Assembly (NCBI GenBank): GCA_008973525.1
Contig: WACJ01000406.1
Coordinates: 124,001 to 188,000 of the forward strand
Direction: 5' to 3'
Source of the DNA: Stenopsyche tienmushanensis
Taxonomy: Eukaryota; Arthropoda; Insecta; Trichoptera; Stenopsychidae
DNA: 64,000 nt
The notes below the pieces were generated by a model. The model ran no database searches, was not told the origin of the DNA, and saw only the letters and a program-made list of their open reading frames with translations. Below are positions 24,301 through 35,820 of this stretch, one piece after another; position 1 is the stretch's first letter, and every line of letters begins with the position of its first letter. A program made the position numbers and the translations under genes.

Positions 24301-25246
24301 TTAGAGGGACCGAAAAGTAATCAATTTTTTTTGCTGTTGAAAAAAAATTATTTATTAAAGAAATCTTAAATGCATCATTTTCTTTAACCTTCTGCCAGCG
24401 TAAAGATAATTTTTTAATACATCTTTTGGAAAAGTCCTTTAATTTTTCACTGAATGACTATTATAAGTGCGTTTTTTAGTTCTTCAAATTTGTTAATTTT
24501 TTTACGTCTTAATGTATACTATAAAGATCTGAAAATATGGTAATCCAACGGTGGAAAATCTGATGAGTAGGTTGAACGAGATAGAATTTCTAATCCAAGC
24601 TCCCTTATTTTTTCCTGAGCTATTTTTGCAGCATTCGCGTTATGGTGAAGAAGAATTCTTTTTTAGTTATTGACCAAAACCGATCGTTTTTATATAAGCT
24701 CTCATTTCATTTGTTCGAATTATTCACAATAAACGATCGCTGTAATAATTTGACTGAATTTGAGCATTTTATAATGAATAAATCCAGAAAAATACCACTA
24801 CACACAAAGAAGGACCATCTTTATTGTTAGTGTTGATCATGGGGTCAGAACAGGTATTTGTCCGGAAGAAACCCATTATTTTTTCATACAAGATTATTGT
24901 ATAGTATCCACTTTTTATCTTTTGTTACAATTCGCCACAAAAATGAATCTTCTTCATGCCAAAACAGAAGATTATATGCTTCAAATCGAGCGTCGTCTGC
25001 GATAACTTTCCTATACAGCGTCGTCCTTTTTGAGTGACTTTATTTTGAGTTTGGTTTGAATTAATTTCCATTTTTAAAATGTTTAAGCCAAAGATTACAA
25101 TTATTTAGTCAGAAAAAATAAAATTTACATTTAATCATAGCTTGAACGCCATAAAAATCTTATGTGTTTATTGGATTGTGTCTCAATATAAACTAACTGT
25201 GAAAGGGCTCATCGAATAAATTTTTATTTCTTCTCGGTCCCTCTAA
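24301..25246 (-). mobile_element. rosa-like mariner element, complete ends, inactive
   Basis: Both ends read TTAGAGGGACCGA(A/G)AAG inward and adjoin TA (24299-24300, 25247-25248). The 946-bp interior encodes a broken transposase on the minus strand: RILLHHNANAAKIAQEKI, where HHDNARPH is usual so the second aspartate is lost, then ELGLEILSRSTYSSDFPPLD, which keeps the third aspartate, then YHIFRSL. Further left the reading fits FFSEKLKDF and LPAR.QKV. The first catalytic motif and N-terminus are not readable and the element is shorter than usual (about 1.3 kb), so it is deleted as well as mutated. The rosa-like label is from the overall look of ends and motifs and is less certain than mariner. 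Confidence 0.8.
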
Positions 25247-25248
25247 TA

Positions 25249-26640
25249 TTTACTTACCTATAAGAGGGCTATCGATAACGCATTTTGCCATTTTAGTATA
25301 TTCTAAGCCTCTTCCCTTTAATTTGTCAACCCCAAACGTGTAGCATCTTTGTCTACTTGTCTATCCCAGCGTAGGCGAGTTATTCCGACGAGTCTACTGC
25401 CACTCGCACTTTTTGAATTTGGCATAGTATTAAATTAAATCGAACATCAATGCACGTTCAATTCGATGAATTTCATAAGGGTTAAAATGAATTTTAACAA
25501 AAACCAAATTATTGCGATTTTTTTGTATGGTGATTTAATCACCGCTTGTATTTTTAACGTATATCAACTTTTATCAATATTGAATATAATTTAGAATTAT
25601 GTAAAGTTAACAGATTTATCGCAATTATAAGTAATGGTATTATCTAATGGGGGATTTTATGGTGAAGTTTTGAGAGTTGAGGATTTGTTATTAGCTGGTG
25701 GGGGTGAGAAACATCCGGGTATGCTCACCGGAAGTACTCTCGTGAGAATCATCCCCTGCACGTTGAGAATATATGGAAGGGAGGTCGCAGCAGCTCGGAT
25801 AAATTTCTATATTTTAAGTGACGTTTATTTTTAGCATTATAAGGCTGAAAAACGGTTATTTAGCGGAAGGTGGGTGGTTATAAAAAATATTAATTAGCAT
25901 GAAATCTCGACTCGTTTGGCAATATTTCTCCCGTTTCGTTGTGTTTTGTATGATGGCGTTTTAGAATTAATTACAATTTTAATTTAATTAAGCTGTCCCC
26001 GCGATAATTTGGAATACTACTATGACCTTATTCTCGACGGCTTTTCGTGGGGGAGTTTCAAATTTGGTCTCTTTCTCGCTTTCAACTAATGACAAACAAT
26101 TATTTTAGGTAAATTGTGCACCCGAGGGAATTACTTCAGTAGCTTTGTACATATTAAGCGAAACACTATTGTTTAGTTGAACTATTCCTATTTATTAATG
26201 AGTTATATTGCTGTGTTGAACTAATCAAATTTATGGGCCTTTACATAAAAACATTTCCTGGAAGTTTCGTTTGACGTCGCTAGGATGAATGCGCTCGAAA
26301 GACTCATCCAGTCGTATGAGAATAGAACTACAGTAATTCTTGGAGCTTAGAAGGGCTCACGTTATATACAATGGCCACAAATATTTTAATACCCATTCTT
26401 AGGTCGTATAATACATCTATTTATATCCTACGAATGGTATACGTACAAAGTATATTCTCAAAAAATATTTATAACTATCATTGCAAAATATTAAATTTGA
26501 ATACTTTATTTATTTTTAAAACAATATGACAACCAATAGGCCCAGGGCAAAAATATTTCAACTCCGATAACAGATTTATAATTATTAAATATGTCGTAAT
26601 TGCCTTTTTTTTTGCAAAATGGCAACTATTTAAAAAAGTA
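25249..26640. other. unassigned DNA
   Basis: No recognised gene or repeat. A 66-codon plus frame at 25634-25834 lacks any known motif. Confidence 0.45.
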
Positions 26641-26649
26641 ATTTATTGT

Positions 26650-26830
26650 CCTTATATTTTCAGATTCATTTTTTTTTAAAAATAGTTATAATTTATTAAC
26701 ATAAATCTGGTAGGAGTGATAGAGGGTTATATGAAGAAAGTTTGTAGCAAATTTGAAATAAATCTGCTTATTAAAACTTGATATATCATGTCAACCGTGT
26801 TGAATAAAGTAGTTTCGACAAAAACGCTTT
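26650..26830 (+). repeat. dispersed repeat R2, copy 2, left part
   Basis: Contains ATAAATCTGGTAGGAGTGAT and ATATCATGTCAACCGTG and stops after ACAAAAACGC. The matching right part resumes at 27600, so the copy is interrupted by about 770 bp. Confidence 0.65.
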
Positions 26831-27599
26831 TAACACACATATCGCCCAACGTGAATCGGTGTTATTTCTCACGGGGCCCAAATTCGATAGCCGGAGCACA
26901 AACAAAAGGAATAGCGATGCGCATCTTCTCTCAGGTATTGTTTTATCTTAGATCGATAAGCTTGATTCTGTCATTAGTCAAATTAAACAAACAGAAATGC
27001 AAGTTTCGAAGTCGATCTCGAAAGATATTTAGATAGCAGCCATCTCGAAGACATTATAGAAAGACGTTCGTAAAGTTAACATTTGCAAGTCGTTAAAGAA
27101 ATACGTTACTATGAGACGCTGGATTTGCTTTTTGGAGATCTCAATGCACTTCCCCCAGAACTTTTATTCGGTTAAAATGCTTACTTTTTCTGACAATCGT
27201 AAAGTAATTTTTTTTATCCTCAAATCAGAAAATTCCGGGAACTTCTAATAATAGAATTGTTGAGTTCAATTCCTATTAGTAGGAATTGTTCTCTTTGTTA
27301 CAAAAAGATGACATAAATTTTTGATCGCCAGGAAACGAAAAAAATGTAAAAATGGTTTCAATATATTGTTTGAACTGTTTTAATGAATATCATGCTACAT
27401 AATGTAATGATAAGTTTTATTTTAAATGCTATATATGTATTATATATTTGCATGTGCTAATTTAATTAAATAGTAGTGAAATAACTTATTAAATTGTATT
27501 TGAGCGGAGGAAGAAAAATAAACGCTCGTCGCGCATATCTGGTGGACGCAGCGACGAACGAGTTAATGATATCATTCTGGTAAGACCGGCTTAGTTGCC
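26831..27599. mobile_element. possible insertion within repeat R2
   Basis: Sequence absent from R2 copies at 13985 and 49150. No convincing inverted ends or coding content is seen; it could be an unknown element or an R2 variant. The right margin is GC-rich (CGCTCGTCGCGCATATCTGG). Confidence 0.35.
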
Positions 27600-27725
27600 G
27601 CGTCACTAAAATAGCTTTAACTTCTTAAATAATCAGAACTTTGGCAATGTATTTGGAAGATATATTCTTAAAGGTCTAAATTTTGAATATATGTAAAAAA
27701 AATATGTTTTTTTCAAAATATTTTG
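27600..27725 (+). repeat. dispersed repeat R2, copy 2, right part
   Basis: AAATAGCTTTAACTTC.TAAATAATC and TATATTCTTAAAGGTCTAAA match 14190-14265 of copy 1. Confidence 0.65.
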
Positions 27726-28014
27726 ATATGTTAGATATACAGTGTTTCTGCACTAGCAATGCATTTTTTCTAATTCAGTATGATGAAAATATATGTATTA
27801 TCCATTTGATGAGTATGCACGCACATGTTGCGTACGCACTCGAAGGAATTCCAAAGCACTTTATTTTATACATATAAAGCCGAATCTTGTTCTTTCCAAA
27901 ACATTTATAATGTTTAGAGACTTTTTTTTGCTTTCTCACCGGTGAGAATTTATGTTACTTCACAGAAAAAAAATTTAATACCTAAAAATTATTTGGATAC
28001 ATATTGGTGAATCC

Positions 28015-28320
28015 AAAAATGTCTTCACATTTTAATGTATCTTGGTATTAAAAATTAAGACAACCCTAAATAAACAATCAATTTTAATGGCGTCTATACA
28101 ATATTAACAAAAAATTAAAATATTCATTATGCATTGTGACAATTCTGAATTGCTCAAAATCCGTAAAAGACTCTTAGTAAAAAGTTTAACTTAAAATGGA
28201 AAAGGTTCAACTTGTTCAACAATAAAATATATAAGTTCAACAACTTTTATACAATTTTTACTATCCTTAAACGCGCTGGTATTTAAAAGGCTAAACAATT
28301 AAATTTTATGTATCCAATTT
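28015..28320 (+). repeat. dispersed repeat R6, copy 1
   Basis: Matches 38875-39110: TGTCTTCACATTTTAATG, ATTCATTATGCATTGTGACA, CTCAAAATCCGTAAA, and CAACTTTTATACAATTT. Non-coding; family unknown. Confidence 0.6.
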
Positions 28321-29815
28321 AGTATTTAATAGAACAAACAATTGAAAATACAACAACAGAAAGTAACAAGCATTGGGTTCTCAAAATTGGTATTGCCAAA
28401 AATGTATTTCAAATTACATTCTAAGAAGTGATCCGCATACAAAGTAACATTTATGAACATTCTCATTTGTGCTTAAAATAAGTAAGCTTATCAAAGAAGA
28501 CGTGTAATTTTCAAGATCTGTAAGAGTATTCCAAGAATTGTTCACGGATAAAGTTGATATCATGCCCAATTTAATAATACAGAATTTAAATCGACACGCT
28601 AAATTTATTACCAATAGAAGTACTTTATGACGAAATATTTCATTTTTCTTAGTACACTTGAAGCATCTGCAACTTAGCTTTATAGCGTCGTCTTGGACAC
28701 CGTCCAAAACCATTCACTTTCCTTTACAACCAAGAAAATGATTTATTTTGTCATTCTTGGCTGAGTGTACACTTTTCCTTTTTTTTCAATTTGCTTCTCG
28801 AACGGAATATAAAGCAATACAATCTGCGATCATGAATTACAATTGCAAAAATGGATGTGTTCTGATACCACAAGCGATTCAAATGCGCTATTTTATGCCC
28901 AAATGCTATGTTTATGCCAAATGCCAAAAATATGTTTTTAATTAAACAGAAAATCATCCTCGTTTTGTCACGAAGGCACTTTGTTGCTTTTCGCATCTTG
29001 ATGGGGAAACAAATAGAAGTGGGAAATGGCCCAACTGCGAGCAGAGCTTCCAGCTTTTTACCTTTTTTTCCCGTAAAAAGCAAACAACAAAAGCTTATTT
29101 ATATATATAAAAAAAATGCTAGCTCACCATCGTGCCGAGCTGTAGATAGCACGTGGAATATTATAGTGGTGGTGCTGAGACAGAATTTTTTGCAGATGGT
29201 ACATGAACGAACATATGCGGAATCGCCTAACTGAGTTTGTTCATCCCTTTTAAAATATGCATTGTTCTAAAAGAACCGAAGAAAGCAATCGAGCTAGATC
29301 CGGACGAGATGGACGTGCTCAATTGAGCACATGAACGTAATCTATAAGTTTTTCATCTACAAATATTTGATTCAACGCAAGACCTCATTGCAGATAGCAC
29401 GAACATTGCGCAACGAAAAATATATTTTTAATTTCATCAACGTACGAAAGCTCTCTTGAATTCGTTTATAAATCCATACAATTTCGCATTTCAAATTCAA
29501 TTCGCATAATATTCATTTCCCTAAATTCCGATTTGCATTCGAATTGTGCTCTCTAGAATGCTTAATTGTTAATCAACATAGCTAATCGAATGGCAGGCCC
29601 CAAATTGATGGCACTAAGATCAATAGATTTAATGTCTTCCTTGTTGAGCCGGCGATTGCAAAATGCAACAGATGCCGTTTGCAAATTGATGAGATATGGC
29701 TGACGAGTGAATATATTCCAACATAAATCACGATTGCAATTATCCAATAACATAATTAATCCAAATTAAACGTTTAAGAAACTACGAAACGTGTAGTCAT
29801 TACAACGCTTATCTA
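28321..29815. other. unassigned DNA
   Basis: No recognised gene. Frames of 99-110 codons (28414-28713, 28751-29083 minus; 28908-29234 plus) overlap on both strands and show no family motif. A perfect palindrome, TTCTCACCGGTGAGAA, lies just upstream at about 27934-27949. Confidence 0.45.
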
Positions 29816-29819
29816 ACAG

Positions 29820-30525
29820 CTCGATGTATTTTTTGTAGAACGATTTACATTGGCTTCAAAATAGGCTTCAATTTTGGCAATCGCTTTTTAATCAGAGCCA
29901 GATCTCTGTTCCTGAAACATTATTTTTAGATCTTCAAATAGCTATTAGTTGTTTGGAGCCAGATTCGGAGAATACGTGCAATTTGGTAATTGTTCTGATC
30001 GACTTGTGATACAGTGCATCGTCTTGGCGAAAGAGTACCTTATTATTCTTCATTTGGGGTTGCTTCTTCGCAATTTCTTCTGTCAAACGCACATCCCAAA
30101 ATACACAAACCAAGACCTTACCAGCTGATATTTACGTTTTTGGTCACTTTGAGCGGGTTTTCGTCGGTTATTGTCTGCTCAATTGATTACTGATTTGACT
30201 CTGAAATGTAGTGATGGTCCATGTTTCATCCATTGTCACATACCGCATGAAAAAATATTTTTATTCATTTTCTGGAACAAATTCTGAATTTCAATCAATT
30301 AATTTCAATCACCCACAAATCAAAAAAACACTTTTTTTATCATTGGTATTGATAGAAAAGAGTTTGAATAACATTTTCCAAGTCATTAAAAATTAATGCT
30401 TTATCAACGCACGACATTCAGATTTTTTTCATTGTTTTGAAAATTACAAAAGTATTGTCATTAAAATGACTTAACTTGTGAACTAAACATTAGATCGTTA
30501 TGAAATCTTAATACGTATACGATTT
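29820..30525 (-). pseudogene. mariner-1 copy B transposase remnant
   Basis: Minus strand, from the C-terminus: FYKKYIELLDKRCNDY after a frameshift (about 29800-29850), preceded by AIAKIEAYFEAN. The region with the first catalytic motif at about 30200-30260 reads FFMRYVTMDETW once frameshifts are allowed, followed by TITT and a QLSRQ stretch. An N-terminal piece is at 30430-30525 (the TTACAAAAGTATTGTCATTAAAA region matches copy A). Between these, parts of the core are duplicated or deleted. The 5' inverted end survives at 31498-31519 on the far side of several insertions. Confidence 0.8.
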
Positions 30526-30531
30526 TGATAC

Positions 30532-30672
30532 ACTAAAACATAGGATTTTCCAAACATGTGATGCAAAACGACACAGGTAAAAATGCAGTCATTGTAATAA
30601 ATATCATAAATTATTTTATGGAGCGAAAGAACAAACCTATTTTATTGGTTCCAGGTATATTATAATATAATA
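30532..30672 (+). repeat. dispersed repeat R5, copy 1
   Basis: TAGGATTTTCCAAACATGTG, ATAAATTATTTTATGG and CCTATTTTATTGG(C/T)TC match 43183-43345. Sits within the mariner-1 copy B insertion cluster. Confidence 0.55.
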
Positions 30673-30774
30673 AGTCCATTTGTTAAATATAAAATAATAA
30701 TTTGAAGGCGAAAGGATTTTATTTATTTACATAAGAAAAGATAAAAATACAATTCAAAAATATGTCCGAAGTAA

Positions 30775-30960
30775 CTTTAACTCTCGATTTACACAATGGT
30801 GCCGTTGATAGATCGATCTTGCTCCGGTCTCGGTCCGATCAAATATTCTTACACAAGAAACAATCAGAGTATTCACACTATCGAATCGCTCCAGTTCCGA
30901 TCCGATACCGGAGCAAGATCGAACCGTTAACGGCACCATAGTATAAATCGGGCCTAAAGC
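30775..30960. mobile_element. MITE with about 55-bp inverted repeats
   Basis: Left arm (CGATTTACACAATGGTGCCG, then TCGATCTTGCTCCGGTCTCGG) pairs with the right arm read in reverse (CGATTTATACTATGGTGCCG, TCGATCTTGCTCCGGTATCGG), separated by about 60 bp. The two arms can fold into one long hairpin. No coding content; superfamily unknown. Confidence 0.75.
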
Positions 30961-31025
30961 ATCGAGTGTGACATCAAATATTTGAATACTAGCTCGAGAT
31001 GACCGCTTGAGCCACCATTTGCTCA

Positions 31026-31481
31026 GATACGGACTAGAACTCGCAAAATTCCCGATTTCCCGACAAATTATTTATTTCCGTCGCTGCAGATGAATACTTA
31101 TATACTATAATACTTTGATGTGATTCGCAATTATATTACGGATGAATTAAAAAATTCTGGACCCCGTATCTATTATATTTCATATCGATATTCCCATTAT
31201 TAGAGACGAGGTGTAGTAAATACATCACCGGTAGGGAAATGTTAAATAGATCAGACAGTTACTGCCCCTAGGCATCGTCTAAGCTCGCCAATTAGTAGTT
31301 ACATCTTTTTTTCGAAGCGTCAAGATTTTGACGAGAATGTCTCGATTTATTGTGCTGGTGAGGTGTACGATTTCTTTTAGATAAAAATTTCAATCCCGAT
31401 TTTTTCCCCGGGAAGTCGTTTACTAATTCCGGGATTCATGAGCATCTAAAACTGTCCGGGATCCCGGAATTGAATTCCCTA
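31026..31481 (-). mobile_element. hAT-1 copy inserted in mariner-1 copy B
   Basis: The right end reads CGGAATTGAATTCCCTA, the hAT-1 terminal repeat, followed by GTGCCAGA as its presumed target duplication and then the mariner-1 5' end. The interior matches 53000-53480. About 150 bp of the other end is missing, so the partner duplication is not seen. Confidence 0.8.
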
Positions 31482-31497
31482 GTGCCAGATATATGTC

Positions 31498-31519
31498 ATC
31501 CTACGAACTTATTGAGTGA
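31498..31519 (-). repeat. mariner-1 copy B 5' inverted repeat
   Basis: ATCCTACGAACTTATTGAGTG, identical to 11486-11506 in copy A. Separated from the rest of copy B by R5, a MITE and hAT-1. Confidence 0.85.
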
Positions 31520-33095
31520 TCTAATTATTTAGGTCCAATAACGGATTGTGAAGTGTGAAATAATTTGAATTTCTAGGAATTATTTAAAAAGTTTGTAAAG
31601 ATTATTTATAAACATGTTTTGATCCATGATCGATTGATTAATGATTATTATAAGGAATGGTAAATTAATCTTTACAATTGATCGTCTGACGCTTTAGAAA
31701 ACGGTTAATTATTGCGTCTTTCGGTTGTGTCGTTTTACATCGTTATGTCATTTAATCTGTCTAAGAGGTTTTACAGCTATAAACTGAAGATTAATATGAT
31801 ACCTTTGTATGGCTGTCTTATCAAATCCCAAACAGCAATTGATGTAAATATCTTGCTCGTCGGGGAGAATTATATTTAACGACGAGTGTGGCAGCGTCCA
31901 ATTGAAAATTCACCGAGCAGAAATGGATTGATCGTATAATTTTCCACCAGAAAAAATCTCCAGCTTTATTGCTTTTTAAGCAGGAAAAAATATTCACGGC
32001 GCAACTTTTTTCTTGTTTGAGCGAAACAAAAAGGCAAGAACACTCAGCTGTCTTAATGCATTTTATATTAGGTTTCCCTTTCGCTGAAATAATTCAAAGT
32101 ATACCTGACTGTACTGTGCGATTACACGCTTTATGTGAATATTACGGCACGTATTAGAATCGGATTTGTGGTACGTGTTTACTTTTACAAAGCCCACTTC
32201 GATATTCAGGGCTTTGTAATCTCCGACGATCTATGGAAGCCCTCGCTACTTTTTGCCGATTTTACGAGGCTTCGCTGCGTCAAAGGTCATAACATTATAA
32301 AATTCGGCCGATACGAATTTAGCGCCGGGGGTTTTTCGATAAAACTTGAGCAAAACAACATTATTTAGCGTATAAATCGTGTTATAAAAAATAAATCGGC
32401 CATTCTTTTCACGTCTATGCGGTTAGTCGGACGCTGACGTCACGGGATGGCGGCTGCTGGGCGCCTCTCTGCTTTCTTCTTTCGCAGTCTTTTATTGTTA
32501 TGATCCCTTATTTTCTTTCGCGTGGGAAGCTTCCCGAGCTGAGGAGCATATATCATCACGTATATATTGTTTTGCTGGGGATATTTATGTCACGTCTATA
32601 AACATTCTGGACGCTGATAAAATTACGTTCTTAAAAAGTAGCGAGGGGATAGCGTGCAAAAAAATTTACATGCACGAAAACGTATAAAGATTTCATTGTG
32701 TACGCGAATAAAATGAGCATTTATCTCGGGAAAATACGAATCCAAAGTTGCCTTGCAATGAAACTGGGAGCAAATAACACACCGAGAAAACTTTGGCACA
32801 AATCGATGTTGTAAAAATACATACTTTTTTCATTGAAACTTATTAAAGGCGATATTGCAACGGTTTTCTCCATTACGGTTGTATATTTTTATTACCTGCA
32901 TCCCTTACGAGTTTTGTTATTTAACTTTAATTGGTTGTTCACAAAGTTTGCTCCTTCTTATCGTATCGAATATTTGTTCTTTTGTATGATATCTAACAAA
33001 AAAGAAGAGTTACCCCTGCTGCTTTATTTTAAATCATATTCCAAATTTATGTATGAATTTATATAATTATTCTTAACATTTAGTTCATATTATAT
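31520..33095. other. unassigned DNA
   Basis: No recognised gene. Bases 32180-32560 are richer in GC. Open plus frames of 62-77 codons (31969-32368, 32833-33066) lack motifs. Confidence 0.45.
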
Positions 33096-33139
33096 AATAC
33101 AGGAGTATTTCAATAAGAACGCTAAATTTTTGAATACAA

Positions 33140-33490
33140 ATAAAAAAAGTTGTCTGCAAGATATTTATTCAATTTTTTAAAAATTAAAAACGTAATTTTA
33201 TGACATTTATTATAAAGTATAATATTGTTCAAATATCTGCCATAATTTTGCTCAGTGATACCTATTTGGAAAGTCTAATTTTTGACGACTTTATCGCATA
33301 AATCTGGCTGAATTTGTTGGATGGCGTTCATTATGTTGACTTTGATGACATTAATTGTTTGTGGATTATATAAATATAAACCTGCAATTTAAGATAGGTC
33401 CAAAGGAAGAAGCCTAAAGGCGTTTAAACAGTTTGACTTGAATTTGGCCACCAAACGTCGAATAGTCGAGGATAAAAATCACGTAATGTG
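33140..33490 (-). pseudogene. mariner/Tc1-like transposase remnant (C-terminus), family 7
   Basis: The minus strand reads WWPNSS, then TPLGFFLWTYLKLQVYIY, NPQTINVIKVNIMNAIQQIQ and PDLCDKVVKN. This matches a transposase group common in insect genomes whose C-terminus runs SPDLTPLDFFLWGYLK..VY..KP.TI..LK..I...I..I....L..V..N. Glycine replaces the catalytic aspartate in TPLD, and a stop sits just before it. The AATACAGGAGTATTTC at 33098 may be the element end. Nothing of the N-terminal two thirds is found to the right. Confidence 0.75.
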
Positions 33491-33510
33491 TAGAACGTTT
33501 GTCGAATGGA

Positions 33511-35410
33511 ATACTGATTTTGAAAATGAAATTTGATCATTTATACACATTATTCAACACTATAATCTTTTATAATAATTTGCCATATATTATTAAATAA
33601 TTCTCAATCAATTTAATAGATGTTGCTTTAATAACATGGCCGTTATAACCTAACAAACTTTGAGCGCTTCTATTGAATGATACTGTAAATACCATACCAA
33701 CACGTAAATGCTTTTTGCATGAAATACGTTTATTAAAGTTAAGACGATAACTTATTTTGATTGCGTATTAAATACAATTTTAGTTAGCGTTTTAAGTACA
33801 TTAAAATATATTTTTTGTGTTTAATCATACATTTTCTTACAAATACTTAATGAGCACTTTCTCTGAATGCACGTAGAAATTTAATAAGGCTTTTAGCGAA
33901 ATCCCTAATGGCACAAGTCAGCAACTCGAGGATCTGAAACTACTAAGTTCAAGGGTTTCCATAGCGCTCGTTTTTTTTTTGAACAATTAAATATTCAGTG
34001 AGCTGTCTTTTACTTGAACTGAAAGAAACATTTTCATGCTTGGATTCGAGCGTCCGCAAAATAATGTCATGTTCAACGTTCAATATTTATTCGGCTAGAA
34101 ATATTACGTAAGGGGGAGGCAAGTGGGAAACCACATTAATGGAGGGCGTCAAATTTCCAGGGCTAAATGAAAATGGGAATACATACGTCAACTACACGTT
34201 GTGAATGATGGGCTGGCGAGAGGGCGAAAACTTCACGTTATGAAGGTTTCGCGGGCTAAAAACACGTGCTCGGTTTTAATGAAAAATGTAACGTTCGGCC
34301 GGTAAGTCTTTCAAAGAAATCCAATAAAGCCTGAACGCTTCGCTGCCTTACTTTTTTCCATCTTCTGTGTGGTTGTATACAAACTTTAGAGTGTATTCAA
34401 TTATTTACACATAGTAATTGATGGCTTTTCCATAATATAGCGGAATCGTTCATTTTGTAACATGCATTAGCGATTTTTTTTAATAAGCAAAACTTCACGT
34501 TGCCAAATATATAACATACAAAATATGCTAAATAGTATGATCAATCGATACCAGAATTTCTCAAGTGTCTAACAGAGTTACATCAGATACGAGTTTCTCC
34601 AAAGCTCGTGAACGATCTTCCTTTTTCGAGCTTTTATGACGCTCTCGTAAAATCACAAACGACTCGTACAACAAACAAAATACGAACAGAAAGCGTCCTT
34701 ATACATCTACTGAATTTATTTATGTAAAATTTACCATATCACTTGTAAAACTTTATTATTTACGAGGCGACCGGTAAGAGTCCTGTAATTGAATTTAAAA
34801 ATGACTACATCTGCGGCCGCAGCTCATGACAATAAGGAACAATGTTGAGAAACTCTGTAGTGGAATATAAAGCCATTTATTTCTGTTACTGGTCGACCAG
34901 ACGACCGTAAAAAGGGTCGTTCCATTAGGGTTTAATTAAAGTTTGAAACAATCGTAAACACGACTAATAGATTTTTTTGAATTAAGAGTTTTCTGGAATG
35001 GAACATCTTATAAATGTTTCGAAAATTATATTTATTCTCAAACTGTATTAAAAGCATGCTACAATTCAGAATTTATCATAATGAAGATACTTCTATGAAC
35101 ATTTTCCAACTTCTTTCAAATTAACGTCAAGTGGAAAGTCACCATATATTTATAAAAAAAGCATACAAACGTTTGAAAAGTGAGCTAATATTACATAAGC
35201 TCGTAAAGCTTCCCATTTGAATTTAAATTCTTTGCTTTGGATCTCTTGATGTTACGTTCTTTAAAGGAGTAGTATTCATGGTGTGCTAAATAGAAATGCG
35301 ATTAAGGACACAGTTTGTGCAATAAAATTACATTTTTATACGACCTACATATATTTTTTTGCATAAATAACATGGAAATTTATACGAATATCGGTGCATT
35401 ATATGAACTA
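33511..35410. other. unassigned DNA
   Basis: No recognised gene, RNA or repeat; no frame long enough to consider. Confidence 0.5.
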
Positions 35411-35412
35411 CG

Positions 35413-35820
35413 TCACTCAATAAGTTCGTAGGATAACATATAGTTATTGACATACTATTGACAAATCCAATCTTCAAATAATATATGTCAAATTTTCATA
35501 ATAATCTGAAGTTTAGTTCATAAGTTACAGTGGTTTTGGTTATTGGTATTTTTGTAATTTGGCAAAAATTTGACAAGTCAGTTGTAATAACGGCAAAATT
35601 GTACGAATTACACTTTGAATTGTTTCCCCATCCCATAATATTCTCCGGATCCTAGTGACGACTATTTACAGATTTAAAAATAATGTTCCAAGGAAAGATT
35701 TGGCGTCAATAAAGAAGTGATCGCCGAAACTGAAGACTATTTTGAGACCAAAGATAAATCATTCTACAAAAAGGCATCGAAATGTTAAGAATTGGTATGA
35801 ATGTATCATATTAGTCTTAA
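35413..35820 (+). mobile_element. mariner-1 copy C, deleted, cut by hAT-2
   Basis: Starts with the 5' inverted repeat (CTCAATAAGTTCGTAGGAT, 35416-35434). A short N-terminal segment (35505-35575) matches copy A. The core is deleted; the C-terminal part reads ELHFELFPHP near 35605-35640 and AETEDYFETKDKSFYKK (about 35735-35785), then, after a frameshift, KNWYECI. The family's 3' inverted repeat is missing because hAT-2 begins at 35821. Confidence 0.85.
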
